Source of the DNA: Pullulanibacillus camelliae
GTDB lineage: Bacteria > Bacillota > Bacilli > Bacillales > Sporolactobacillaceae
Direction: 5' to 3'
NCBI RefSeq assembly: GCF_014642655.1
Contig: NZ_BMIR01000011.1
Coordinates: forward strand, 1-64,000
Length of the DNA stretch: 64,000 bases
This document shows positions 17,309 through 25,083 of the stretch, in pieces (the stretch's first letter is position 1; each line of letters begins with the position of its first letter). The notes beneath the pieces were generated by a model. It was given only the letters and a program-made list of their open reading frames with translations, searched no databases and was not told the origin of the DNA. Made by a program: the position numbers and the translations under genes.

Positions 17309-18598
17309 TCAGTCGACCGATTTATAGTGTGGATCAAGGTGTTCGGGATAGCCATATGCGCCATGTTCACTGATATCCAAACCAGAGACTTCCTCTTCAG
17401 GTGTGACTCGAAGACCGATTGTCTTCTTAAGAATAAATAGGATGATGAATGAAATAACAGCAACATAAATCATGGACACGACAACACCGAGAACTTGAAC
17501 GCCAAGTTGGTGAAGGCCTCCGCCGTAAAAGAGACCTGCTTTACCTACACCTGCAGATGCAACAAGACGGTTGGAGGCGAAGAAGCCTGTTGAAATGGTG
17601 CCGATAATCCCAGCGATACCGTGGACAGAAAAGGCATATACAGGATCATCTAAGCCTTTTTTCTCAAAGTATACAGAAGTCCAGAAGGTGACTGCACCGG
17701 CGACGGCACCGATGATAATAGCGGCCCACGCTTCAACAAACGCACACGAAGCGGTGATTGCGACTAAGGCCGCAAGTGCACCATTAATCATCGCGCCAAT
17801 GTCAGCTTTACCGACAAGGATTTTTGCGGTAATGATTGCTGCAATGGCTCCGGCGGCGGCTGCAAGATTCGTTGTTAGCGCAACAAATCCAAAGAAACCA
17901 TCTGCAGTAGACATTGTACTTCCGGCATTAAAGCCAAACCAGCCAATCCATAAAATGATGCCTCCAATTACAGAGTAAACTTGGTTATGCCCCGGAATCA
18001 AATTAGGTGTTTTATTTTTATTGAATTTTCCGATACGGGGTCCAAGTAAAAGGGTACCGATTAAAGCAGCGATTGCCCCTTGAAGGTGAACAACTGTTGA
18101 ACCAGCAAAATCCTGCATACCCATTTCACCTAACCAGCCGCCGCCCCAAACCCAGTGACCGATCACAGGATAAATAATAACAGTAAATAGAATACCAAAG
18201 ACAAGGTAGACGGAAAGCTTTCCTCTTTCAGCAAAACCTCCCCATGCAATTGCAAGAGAGACCGCGGCGAAGGCCATTTGGAAAAGATATTTTAATGACA
18301 GCGGGACATTGGCCCAAGAAATGGAATCAAAGGTATGCTTTCCGGCATCTAAAAACCAACCTGTGGTTCCAAACATTGCATTGCCATCTCCAAAGATGAT
18401 AGCGAACCCAAAGGCCCAGAAAAAGATAGAGACGATAGCAAAACTTAATAATTGTTTTCCTGCGACGTGTCCAGAGTTTTTCATTCGGGTTGAACCTGCT
18501 TCTAAAAGCGCAAATCCGGCTTGCATACCAATAACAAGAATGGCTGCTAAAATAACCCAAAGCGAATCTAAGCCATAAGCGACGTCTTTTAAGCTCAT
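17309..18598 (-). CDS. amt: Ammonium transporter (Amt family)
   Basis: 429 aa, 11 predicted membrane segments, with the Amt pattern GFALLEAGSTRMKN near residue 28, DFAGSTVVHLQGAIAALIGT (Asp and twin-His channel region) and the second conserved His in YAFSVHGIAGIIGTISTG. It moves ammonium into the cell under nitrogen limitation. GGGGGAG at about 18604-18610 is the ribosome site. Two GlnR/TnrA-type boxes lie upstream. Downstream on the same strand, after 65 bp, are the DUF294 and exonuclease genes. No PII gene is visible in the window. Confidence 0.93.
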   Translation of the reverse strand: MSLKDVAYGLDSLWVILAAILVIGMQAGFALLEAGSTRMKNSGHVAGKQLLSFAIVSIFFWAFGFAIIFGDGNAMFGTTGWFLDAGKHTFDSISWANVPLSLKYLFQMAFAAVSLAIAWGGFAERGKLSVYLVFGILFTVIIYPVIGHWVWGGGWLGEMGMQDFAGSTVVHLQGAIAALIGTLLLGPRIGKFNKNKTPNLIPGHNQVYSVIGGIILWIGWFGFNAGSTMSTADGFFGFVALTTNLAAAAGAIAAIITAKILVGKADIGAMINGALAALVAITASCAFVEAWAAIIIGAVAGAVTFWTSVYFEKKGLDDPVYAFSVHGIAGIIGTISTGFFASNRLVASAGVGKAGLFYGGGLHQLGVQVLGVVVSMIYVAVISFIILFILKKTIGLRVTPEEEVSGLDISEHGAYGYPEHLDPHYKSVD

Positions 18599-18614
18599 TA
18601 AATCTCCCCCTATA

Positions 18615-18631
18615 TGTTAAGTTATATAACA
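18615..18631 (-). promoter_or_regulatory. GlnR/TnrA-type box adjacent to the amt ribosome site
   Basis: TGTTAAGTTATATAACA matches the GlnR/TnrA consensus TGTNA-N7-TNACA exactly. A TATAAT -10-like hexamer (minus strand, 18636-18631) abuts it, and it lies only 17-33 bp before the start codon, a position suited to repression rather than activation. Confidence 0.6.
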
Positions 18632-18680
18632 TTATATGTAATAATATAATGCAAAAGGTTCGAAAATGCAAAGACTTTTC

Positions 18681-18722
18681 AAAAAAAAGTATAAAAATCC
18701 CCTTGGAGATGAGGAGGGATTT
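18681..18722 (-). terminator. Terminator-like hairpin upstream of amt
   Basis: On the minus strand AAATCCC (18722-18716) pairs with GGGATTT (18701-18695), followed by TTATACTTTTTTTT. It could end a short upstream transcript or attenuate transcription into amt. Confidence 0.4.
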
Positions 18723-18730
18723 GTATTGTA

Positions 18731-18765
18731 TTTTTAAAATGTAAGGTTTTCTTACATTTTAAAAA
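18731..18765 (-). promoter_or_regulatory. 15-bp perfect inverted repeat containing a second GlnR/TnrA-type box
   Basis: TTTTTAAAATGTAAG and its exact complement flank a 5-nt loop. The centre, 18740-18756, reads on the minus strand TGTAAGAAAACCTTACA, matching TGTNA-N7-TNACA with the A/T-rich core of the TnrA consensus. It lies about 140 bp before amt. It can also be read as a bidirectional terminator hairpin. Confidence 0.5.
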
Positions 18766-18784
18766 TAATAAGAAAATCGGGCTG

Positions 18785-19062
18785 TGCTTTAGTATAGAAT
18801 TCATCACATATGAAAGAGGCTTCATTGCCTGATCAAGTGGATGGGAGCGTAAGGCGGAGACGCCTTCGGGGGGGATTACTTCACGAGTAAACTTCGAGTT
18901 GCTTCGAGAAAGCTGATTTCGAAGCCATACTCGTGGACGCAGGGATAGGGGACTTTTTATCATAAATACTTTGGAACATAGATAAAACCATTCCAAAATG
19001 AGCGGAGGCCACAAGGACGATCAGCTAAAAACGTCACGTCATTAAGGCGCTTCGACTAAAAA
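18785..19062 (-). repeat. Dispersed repeat family A, copy 5 (inverted)
   Basis: The reverse complement contains ATCCACTTGATCAGGCAATG, AAGCCTCTTTCATAT and the GACGTGACGTTTTTAGCTG plus ATCGTCCTTGTGGCCTC block that is otherwise seen only in the copy at 46195-46515. The terminator end is degenerate here. With copy B3 it occupies most of the gene-free stretch between amt and 19330. Confidence 0.7.
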
Positions 19063-19139
19063 CATCACATCCATAAAGGCATTTGTGACAACACCGAAGC
19101 GAGTACATCGCTACCACCCCAAAAAGTAAAGAACATTTT

Positions 19140-19325
19140 TAGGAGACCCCGATGGTGTGTCGAACACCAAAGCTAGAGCATCCTGCGCGTCTGAGGCCGA
19201 GCCCGTGGAAAGCGAAGTGTTTTGACGGAGTGCTTCATGACTCACTCAAAAAGCCGAACGCATCCCTTTAAAATGGTGAATGCGTTCGGCCTCTCTATGA
19301 GCTGAAGACTTCTGTCCTAGCTCCA
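19140..19325 (+). repeat. Dispersed repeat family B, copy 3
   Basis: Contains CGTGGAAAGCGAAGTGTTTT, GACGGAGTGCTTCATGACTC, ACTCAAAAAGCCGAACGCAT, the pairing ATGCGTTCGGC strand, then ATGAGCTGAAGACTTCTGTC. Same order and spacing as the copy at 12236. Confidence 0.8.
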
Positions 19326-19329
19326 GGGA

Positions 19330-19454
19330 TTAGTGTCTCTTTTTTGTTTTTTTATTATTTTGTCTCTGTGCTTCTGTTAACGGTTCGTTAGCCAGTTCGT
19401 GATCGTATTGGTGCTCTAAGCTCGCTTTTTTTGTGATTTTTTCGCCTTGGTCAT
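19330..19454 (-). pseudogene. Small spore-protein-like gene (SspO-like C-terminus), off by one base
   Basis: On the minus strand GGGGGTGAT precedes ATG 19454, which reads MTKAKKSQKK and then stops at once in frame. A second frame just after the A-run at 19432-19426 reads ASLEHQYDHELANEPL and TEAQRQNNKKTKKRH, ending at 19330. The segment NEPLTEAQRQNNKK is very like the C-terminus of small acid-soluble spore protein O. One more A in the seven-A run gives an intact 41-aa basic protein. Expressed function, if any, would be in the forespore. Confidence 0.4.
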
Positions 19455-19650
19455 ACCAATCACCCCCTGCTTTAGTTTGCGCATTAAGATGGCTGCTATG
19501 TATAGCATGACGTAGGCTTGCATAACTTAGTTTAGATGGACTTTACATATGAGGGGAAAGGATAATAGAGAGTGAAGTGAGCCTCCTGCTTTAAATGCTA
19601 TAAAATGTGGACTAAGATTGTAACTGAATCCTATTAAGGAGGTTGTGTAT

Positions 19651-20295
19651 ATGAATGTACTTGTAGCTGGCGCCAATGGGTATACAGGACGGTTAATCAT
19701 TCAAAAACTTGCAGCCGACGGTGGGCATCATCCCTATGCTATGGTGCGTAACGCAGAACAAGCTGAACTGCTTAAAAAACTGGGAGCAGAGCAAGTTATT
19801 GTTGCTGATCTTGAAGCGCAAGACCTCAGAGAAGCTGTAAATGGTTGTGATGCGGTCATCTTTGCTGCTGGGTCTGGATCCAAAACAGGTCCTGAGAAAA
19901 CAATCACCGTTGATCAAGAGGGGGCTAAAAGATTGATTGCTGCTGCGAAGGCGGGCGGCGTAAGACACTTTGTTATGCTCAGCTCCATTGGGGCAGAGCA
20001 TCCTTATGGAGCCATTAAACATTACCACGAAGCAAAAGGAAAAGCGGATCGCTATTTGAAGGAAAGTGGGTTAGACTATACGATTGTGCGCCCGGGGCGC
20101 TTAACCCATGACGCCGCCAAAGGCACTGTTGAGATACAAACACACTTTGAGAATCATGAGGGAAGAGACATTCCAAGAGCGGATGTTGCTCATGTTTTGG
20201 TTGCCTCTTTAGATAAGCCTCATGTCAAAAATAAGACGTTTGAGGTGTTATCTGGACAAGTCGCCATTGAAGAGGCATTGCAAGATGTCCAATAA
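19651..20295 (+). CDS. NAD(P)-binding SDR-like protein (YhfK type)
   Basis: Atypical short-chain dehydrogenase/NmrA-like Rossmann protein, about 214 aa. VLVAGANGYTGRLI is the dinucleotide-binding GxxGxxG motif; HFVMLSSIGAEHP and YHEAKGKADRYLKESGLDYT hold the usual Ser and Tyr/Lys-region residues; YTIVRPGRLT is shared with B. subtilis YhfK/YtfG-type proteins. AAGGAGG at 19636-19642 fits ATG 19651, so the GTG at 19645 is not used. The substrate is unknown. Confidence 0.85.
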   Translation: MNVLVAGANGYTGRLIIQKLAADGGHHPYAMVRNAEQAELLKKLGAEQVIVADLEAQDLREAVNGCDAVIFAAGSGSKTGPEKTITVDQEGAKRLIAAAKAGGVRHFVMLSSIGAEHPYGAIKHYHEAKGKADRYLKESGLDYTIVRPGRLTHDAAKGTVEIQTHFENHEGRDIPRADVAHVLVASLDKPHVKNKTFEVLSGQVAIEEALQDVQ

Positions 20296-20350
20296 AGAGG
20301 TGATGTAGAAACAATAAAGGGATTCACTGCCTATTTTGTTCATGAACTGT

Positions 20351-20378
20351 TTGAATGGCCTGGTATTTTTGCTATACT
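20351..20378 (+). promoter_or_regulatory. Promoter of the ABC-F leader
   Basis: TTGAAT (20351-20356), 16 bp, TATACT (20373-20378): a sigma-A promoter placing the start of transcription just before the mini-ORFs of the attenuator. Confidence 0.65.
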
Positions 20379-20385
20379 AAGGGTA

Positions 20386-20595
20386 ATGAACTTTTAAGGA
20401 GTGATGGGTGGACGATGAAGAACTAATCTTATTTTTTAAATTTGAAATCTCATATTTCAAATCAATTAAGAATAGGATTAGTCTGCCCATTTGTTTTTAT
20501 TATCGAGCGATAGATGCATAGCGCTTTTTTGCTGTACATCTGTATATAGGTATAGGTATGACTAATCCTTCCAACGCATCTGGGAGGATTTTTTT
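20386..20595 (+). promoter_or_regulatory. Transcription attenuator of the ABC-F gene with short leader ORFs
   Basis: Four segments can pair alternatively. Segment 1, AACTAATCTTATT (20421-20433), pairs with segment 2, AATAGGATTAGT (20471-20482). Segment 2 (GGATTAGTC, 20475-20483) is also perfectly complementary to GACTAATCC of segment 3 (20560-20568). Segment 3 (AATCCTTCC, 20564-20572) pairs with segment 4, GGGAGGATT (20582-20590), giving a terminator followed by TTTTT. Mini-ORFs MNF (20386), MGGR (20404) and MKN (20415) precede or enter segment 1. Drug-stalled ribosomes there would free segment 2 and abolish the terminator, as known for other ABC-F genes such as vmlR. Confidence 0.8.
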
Positions 20596-20650
20596 ATTGG
20601 CAGTGCTCGTGTCGATGGTTATTCTCCCTGTTAAAGAGAGGATCAATGCT

Positions 20651-22285
20651 ATGAAAGAACTATTAAAATTAGTGAATGTGAGCCTTGAAATTCAAAATAT
20701 ACAGTTGTTTAAGGCAGTGAACGCCCATGTACAACAGGGGGACATTGTTGGAGTTATTGGGAAAAATGGTGCTGGGAAATCGACGCTTCTACAGTTGATT
20801 AATGGAGATGTCGCACCGACAGAGGGGCAGATACAATGGTTGCAGCCTGACCTTGGGATGGTGATGGTGGTGCAAGAAACAATGTGCCATGATGTCAAAG
20901 GAACCCATCCCTCAGAAGTTAAATTGTTAGAAAAATGGCAGGTACCGCTGCATGACTTCACTCATTTAAGTGGTGGAGAAAAACTGAAGGCACGACTTGC
21001 CAAAGGGTTTTCACAAGAGGCTGACATATTGCTTTTAGATGAACCAACGAATCATTTGGATGAAGCAAGCTTAAGCCTGTTAAAGCAACAAATTAAGCAT
21101 TACAAGGGCACCATCCTCCTTGTTTCCCATGATCGTTATTTTTTGGATGAGGTCGCTACGAAGATTTGGTCACTCGAAGATAAAAGGTTAATGGAGCATA
21201 AGGGGAATTATTCAAGCTATATGAAGGCGCGTAGGCAGAAGAGACTCACACAACAACGGGACTATGAAAAACAACAACAAAAGATTGAGCAGATTGAGGG
21301 TCAGCTTCGTACGCTTACTTCGTGGTCATCAAAGGCCCATACGCAATCGACAAAGCAAGAAGGCACTAAAGAATATTATCGTGCCAAGGCAAAGCGAATG
21401 GATGCTCAGGTCAAATCCAAAAAAAGGCGTCTTGAGAAAGAGCTAGAAAAAACAAAAATTGTCCCCGTTGAGAAAGAGTATACGGTTCAATTTTCCATGA
21501 AAGCCAAGGGGAAGGTGGGGAAACGTTTTTTAGAGGTTAAGCGCTTATCCAAAACTTATGGTGATCGTGTGGTGTTTAAAGATGTAAACTTTACCATCCA
21601 GCATGGAGAGAAGATCGCCGTAATGGGTCCAAACGGTAGTGGAAAGACAACTTTATTAAAAATTATTATGGGACAAGAAGCTGCTGAGGGAGAGATTTGG
21701 ATGTCGCCCGCTGCAACTGTAGGTTATTTAACGCAGGAAGTATTTGATTTACCACTTGATCAGACTCCCGAACAGCTTTTTCATAGAGACTCTCTTGTAG
21801 AGAGGGGACGCGTCCAAAATTTAATGAAGCACTTGGGATTTATTGCTTCTCAGTGGACAGAGCCCCTTGAGACCATGAGCATGGGGGAACGTGTTAAATG
21901 CAAATTGATGGCGTATATATTAGAAGAAAAAGATGTACTGATCTTAGATGAGCCAACCAATCATCTGGATTTACCCTCACGTGAACAGCTTGAAGAGACA
22001 TTGGCACAGTACGATGGGACACTTATTGTGGTCTCGCATGATCGTTATTTTCGAGAGAAGACGACAAGGGAAAGGCTAGTCATTACTCAGCATCAGATAC
22101 TAAAGCAAATAAATGAGGGGGCTTCCCAACGTGACAGCCAGAAAGAATGGCTTTTGGCGCTTGAAACAGAAAGACAGGAGGTTTTAGGCAAGCTTAGCTT
22201 TATGACCTCAAAGGATCAGGCTTATGCGGAACTGGACCAAAGATTTAAAGAGCTGACCCAACAAATTAATGCCCTTAAGCATTAA
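20651..22285 (+). CDS. ABC-F ribosome-protection protein (VmlR/Msr/Lsa-like)
   Basis: Soluble tandem ABC ATPase without membrane domain, about 544 aa, acting on the ribosome to displace antibiotics in this family. Domain 1: GKNGAGKST, LSGGEKLKARL, LLLDEPTNHLD. A charged coiled-coil linker with many Lys/Gln/Arg occupies about residues 185-290. Domain 2: GPNGSGKTT, MSMGERVKCKL, LILDEPTNHLD. A C-terminal coiled extension of about 60 residues follows, as in VmlR. An in-frame ATG at 20558 lies inside the terminator hairpin; GAGAGG before ATG 20651 and the start of the ABC domain at KELLKLVNVSLE set the true start. Spectrum not predictable. Confidence 0.88.
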   Translation: MKELLKLVNVSLEIQNIQLFKAVNAHVQQGDIVGVIGKNGAGKSTLLQLINGDVAPTEGQIQWLQPDLGMVMVVQETMCHDVKGTHPSEVKLLEKWQVPLHDFTHLSGGEKLKARLAKGFSQEADILLLDEPTNHLDEASLSLLKQQIKHYKGTILLVSHDRYFLDEVATKIWSLEDKRLMEHKGNYSSYMKARRQKRLTQQRDYEKQQQKIEQIEGQLRTLTSWSSKAHTQSTKQEGTKEYYRAKAKRMDAQVKSKKRRLEKELEKTKIVPVEKEYTVQFSMKAKGKVGKRFLEVKRLSKTYGDRVVFKDVNFTIQHGEKIAVMGPNGSGKTTLLKIIMGQEAAEGEIWMSPAATVGYLTQEVFDLPLDQTPEQLFHRDSLVERGRVQNLMKHLGFIASQWTEPLETMSMGERVKCKLMAYILEEKDVLILDEPTNHLDLPSREQLEETLAQYDGTLIVVSHDRYFREKTTRERLVITQHQILKQINEGASQRDSQKEWLLALETERQEVLGKLSFMTSKDQAYAELDQRFKELTQQINALKH

Positions 22286-22295
22286 AAAGAGCATT

Positions 22296-22340
22296 CAAGC
22301 CCCCTCTTGGTGATTTGACCGAAGAGGGGGTTGATTTTTA
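22296..22340 (+). terminator. Terminator of the ABC-F gene
   Basis: CCCCCTCTT (22300-22308) pairs perfectly with AAGAGGGGG (22322-22330), followed by TTGATTTTT. Confidence 0.88.
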
Positions 22341-22486
22341 CTATCGGAAGTGTTGAGCTTGGCTAAGGCTATTCAAGGTTTATAGTTAAATTTAGCTACT
22401 GTGTAGGAATGTAACAAATCATAGCTTTGCTCAAATAAATAAAATAAGCTAGAAGTTTACAAAAGGGAAACATATCCAGGGGACAG

Positions 22487-22606
22487 GTTTCCGAATCAAG
22501 GTGTAAGTGCAACGAAAGGCTGAGGCAAGAGAACAAAAGCCGGTTTCAGTACAACGAAAAGCCTGTCCTTTTAACAAAAGCCTCCTTCAAAACAACAAAA
22601 GAGAAG
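22487..22606 (+). repeat. Repeat family D, copy 1 (21-bp phased AACAAAAGCC units)
   Basis: After a leader GGTTTCCGAATCAAGGTGTAAGTG come units starting with AACRAAAGSC at 22511, 22532, 22553, 22573 and 22594, that is steps of 21, 21, 20 and 21 bp. The variable half of each unit corresponds in order to the units of copies at 34067-34305 and 46641-46725. It lies between two convergent genes. Confidence 0.8.
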
Positions 22607-22667
22607 GGCATGGCTATGTGTGCAATGAAGAAATCCCCTTTTTTTCTAAGGATAAGCCAAGTCATGC

Positions 22668-24086
22668 TTAGCTGGCTTTAGTTTGTTTATGCGGAAGGAA
22701 GAGGGCAAAGACGAGCGAAAATAGGGTAAAGCCCACAGTCCACATAAAGGTATCATTGAAGGCGTCGGCGCGCGCCAAGAGAGAATCAGATGTCATATGA
22801 TGCTGGAGGATGACCGCCAGCACTGAAGCGCCAAAGGCACCGCCGATTTGTTGCAGAATTCGCGTCATGCTACTTGCGTCAGGAATTTGACTTTTGGATA
22901 AGCCTTGATAGGATGTCGCCATGACAGGGAGCATGATGCCTCCAAGTCCTGCGCCTCTGACAATGAGTGAAAAGGCTAATAAGAATGAGTTTGGGTGTGG
23001 GCCGACGACAGCAAATGGTAAGGTACCGATGAGCGTTAGTAAAATTCCTGCTAATACGACGAATCGTGGACCTATTTTATCTGTTAGTTTACCTGCCAGC
23101 GTACGTGTCAGAAGCATGCCGACGCCCTGAGGAATGAGCAAGAGACCAGATGCTAAGACGCTTTTGCCAAGAACTTGTTGATAATATAGTGGCAATAATA
23201 ACATTCCTCCATAAGAGGAGAGACCGGAAAAAAATAACAAGATGGAAGAGAGCGAAAAAGGAAGACTCTTAAAAAGTCTCAAGTCCATGATGGGAGCTTG
23301 CTTTTTTCTTAAAGCATAAATACTAAAGAACATGATAAATATAAGGCCGACGATTATCGGGTTGAGCACAGCACCGTTAAAAAAACCATGGCGGACTTCT
23401 ACTTGTGTGAGTCCGAAAATGATAAGGACAATTGCCGGTGAAAATAGGAAAAGCCCAATGATATCTATTGATTGCTTAGCCTTAGAGACAGTGTTTTGAG
23501 GCAAGCCCCATCCAGCGAGAATGAAGGCGACTATACAAATAGGAATATTGACATAAAATATCCAGCGCCAATCTAGATAATTGATGATTATGCCGCCGAA
23601 TACAGGGCCAAGAATAGGGCCTAAGAGTGCAGGTAAACCAACAATGGTCATTAATTTTCCCAATTTGTTGCCCCCAGCTGCCCGAACGATGATGGTTTGC
23701 ATAATGGGCATCATTAATCCGCCGCCAAGACCTTGAATCGCCCGGAAAAGAATTAAGCTTCCGACATTCCAGGATAAACTAGAAAGGACTGAGCCGATTA
23801 AAAATAACAATAAAGAAAGCATCCACATGCGCTTATCGCCAAAGTGATCCACTGCCCATCCTGATAAAGGAATAACCATTCCGAGTGCAATTAAATAACT
23901 TGTCATGACCCATTGAATGGTGGATACAGAAGCATGAAGCGCATGGCCTAGTGTATCAATGGCGACGTTGGTGATTGTCGTATCGAACAAGGGGGCCAAA
24001 ATTCCGATGAGGAGTATCCAGGCCATTTTCATGATGGCGGGATCAATTGTATTATTAACGGCAGTTTGTGTTTTTTCTACATCCAT
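22668..24086 (-). CDS. MFS drug:H+ antiporter, DHA2 (EmrB/QacA) type
   Basis: 472 aa, about fourteen membrane segments. LDTTITNVAID-like PLFDTTITNVAID at TM1, WVMTSYLIALGMVIPLSGW (TM2) and GDKRMW in the TM2-TM3 loop, then RAIQGLGGGLMMP (motif C region of exporters) mark a DHA2 multidrug exporter such as LmrB/EmrB. A TetR-family regulator is divergently transcribed with a palindromic operator between, the normal arrangement for inducible efflux. The start is ATG 24086. Confidence 0.9.
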   Translation of the reverse strand: MDVEKTQTAVNNTIDPAIMKMAWILLIGILAPLFDTTITNVAIDTLGHALHASVSTIQWVMTSYLIALGMVIPLSGWAVDHFGDKRMWMLSLLLFLIGSVLSSLSWNVGSLILFRAIQGLGGGLMMPIMQTIIVRAAGGNKLGKLMTIVGLPALLGPILGPVFGGIIINYLDWRWIFYVNIPICIVAFILAGWGLPQNTVSKAKQSIDIIGLFLFSPAIVLIIFGLTQVEVRHGFFNGAVLNPIIVGLIFIMFFSIYALRKKQAPIMDLRLFKSLPFSLSSILLFFSGLSSYGGMLLLPLYYQQVLGKSVLASGLLLIPQGVGMLLTRTLAGKLTDKIGPRFVVLAGILLTLIGTLPFAVVGPHPNSFLLAFSLIVRGAGLGGIMLPVMATSYQGLSKSQIPDASSMTRILQQIGGAFGASVLAVILQHHMTSDSLLARADAFNDTFMWTVGFTLFSLVFALFLPHKQTKAS

Positions 24087-24123
24087 GATTAAGACTCCTT
24101 TAATGAATTTTAAGATACTATTA

Positions 24124-24165
24124 GTTTCTTATTTACCCATATGATATAATAAGTTAATAAGAAAC
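24124..24165. promoter_or_regulatory. Palindromic operator between the MFS pump and its TetR regulator
   Basis: GTTTCTTATT (24124-24133) and AATAAGAAAC (24156-24165) form a perfect 10-bp inverted repeat with a 22-bp spacer holding a TATAAT hexamer (24145-24150). It is placed to control both divergent promoters. Confidence 0.6.
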
Positions 24166-24193
24166 GCAACGTATTTTATTGGGAGGATTGAAA

Positions 24194-24781
24194 ATGAAAG
24201 ATAAATCGATAGATGTGACAGCTGTAGGCGTCAGACGAAGAGGCGATGAATTGGTTGCTGCCATTCTTCAAGCCGCTTGGGATGAACTGATGGAGGTTGG
24301 ATTTCCCAACCTTACTATTGAAAGGGTAGCGACACGGGCACGAACGAGTAAGCCAGTTATTTATCGCCGGTGGGGGAATCGTGAGGAGCTTGTTTTAGCA
24401 GCAATACAGCATCATCTTCCAATGCCTTCTGAACAGATACCCGATACAGGGCGTTTGCGACATGATGTGATAATCGTGCTAAAGCGTATGAACCGTCTTA
24501 TTGAGGAGATCGGTCCTGAGATTCTTCATGGCTTAATGTCGGTTCTTGGTGGTATCCCCTTTTCCGAGCTATTGAATTTAAGAAGGACAAATGTCATGCC
24601 ATTGATTTTAAAGCGTGCGGTGGAGCGTGGTGAGATTCACTCTGAAAAGATAACGGAAAGAATTATTAGGCTGCCTATGGACTTAGTCAGACATGAACTG
24701 CTTATCACTTATCAGCCTATATCTGAACAGACTCTAACTGAAATTGTGGATGATATTTTCTTGCCATTGTTAAAAAAATAA
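24194..24781 (+). CDS. TetR/AcrR-family transcriptional regulator
   Basis: About 195 aa. The N-terminal helix-turn-helix reads ILQAAWDELMEVGFPNLTIE and VATRARTSKPVIYRRWGNRE, the standard TetR_N pattern; a helical ligand-binding domain of about 130 residues follows. GGGAGG at 24181-24186 fits ATG 24194 better than the upstream TTG at 24179. It probably represses the divergent MFS exporter and itself, released by a drug ligand. Confidence 0.88.
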   Translation: MKDKSIDVTAVGVRRRGDELVAAILQAAWDELMEVGFPNLTIERVATRARTSKPVIYRRWGNREELVLAAIQHHLPMPSEQIPDTGRLRHDVIIVLKRMNRLIEEIGPEILHGLMSVLGGIPFSELLNLRRTNVMPLILKRAVERGEIHSEKITERIIRLPMDLVRHELLITYQPISEQTLTEIVDDIFLPLLKK

Positions 24782-24814
24782 GGGGGTTATTGACGTTGAG
24801 AGCGAGGAGGGGAG

Positions 24815-24991
24815 ATGGCAAGAAGCCATTTTGCATCTAATGATCTTAAAGGAGGTCGCCAAAATATTCTGTTCACTATCAAAAGAGTGATGGTGATGAG
24901 GGATTTTCTTTGCTGGTCCTGTCCAATTCATATTCATAGAAGCGCACCTGTTGCTTTTATAAAAGGTATTGTCTTAGTGAACAGGGGTTGA
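24815..24991 (+). other. Possible 58-aa small ORF in a gene-poor stretch
   Basis: The 300 bp between the TetR gene and 25084 hold one short frame, MARSHFASNDLKGGRQNIL..., with AGGAGG at 24805-24810 only 4 nt from its ATG. It has no hydrophobic or known motif and no homologue I recognise. Nothing else is seen in the stretch. Confidence 0.15.
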
Positions 24992-25083
24992 TATTTTATA
25001 GTTGTGGATGTAAATGAGATGTTAATTTTAAAAGTACATGCTTAGATCTAGGCTATCTATTTTGTTAATGCACTGTGGCTGAG

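Noticed and set aside
20558-20650. N-terminal extension of the ABC-F protein (ATG 20558)
   Set aside because: It would be translated from within the attenuator's terminator; the ABC domain and a good ribosome site begin at 20651.
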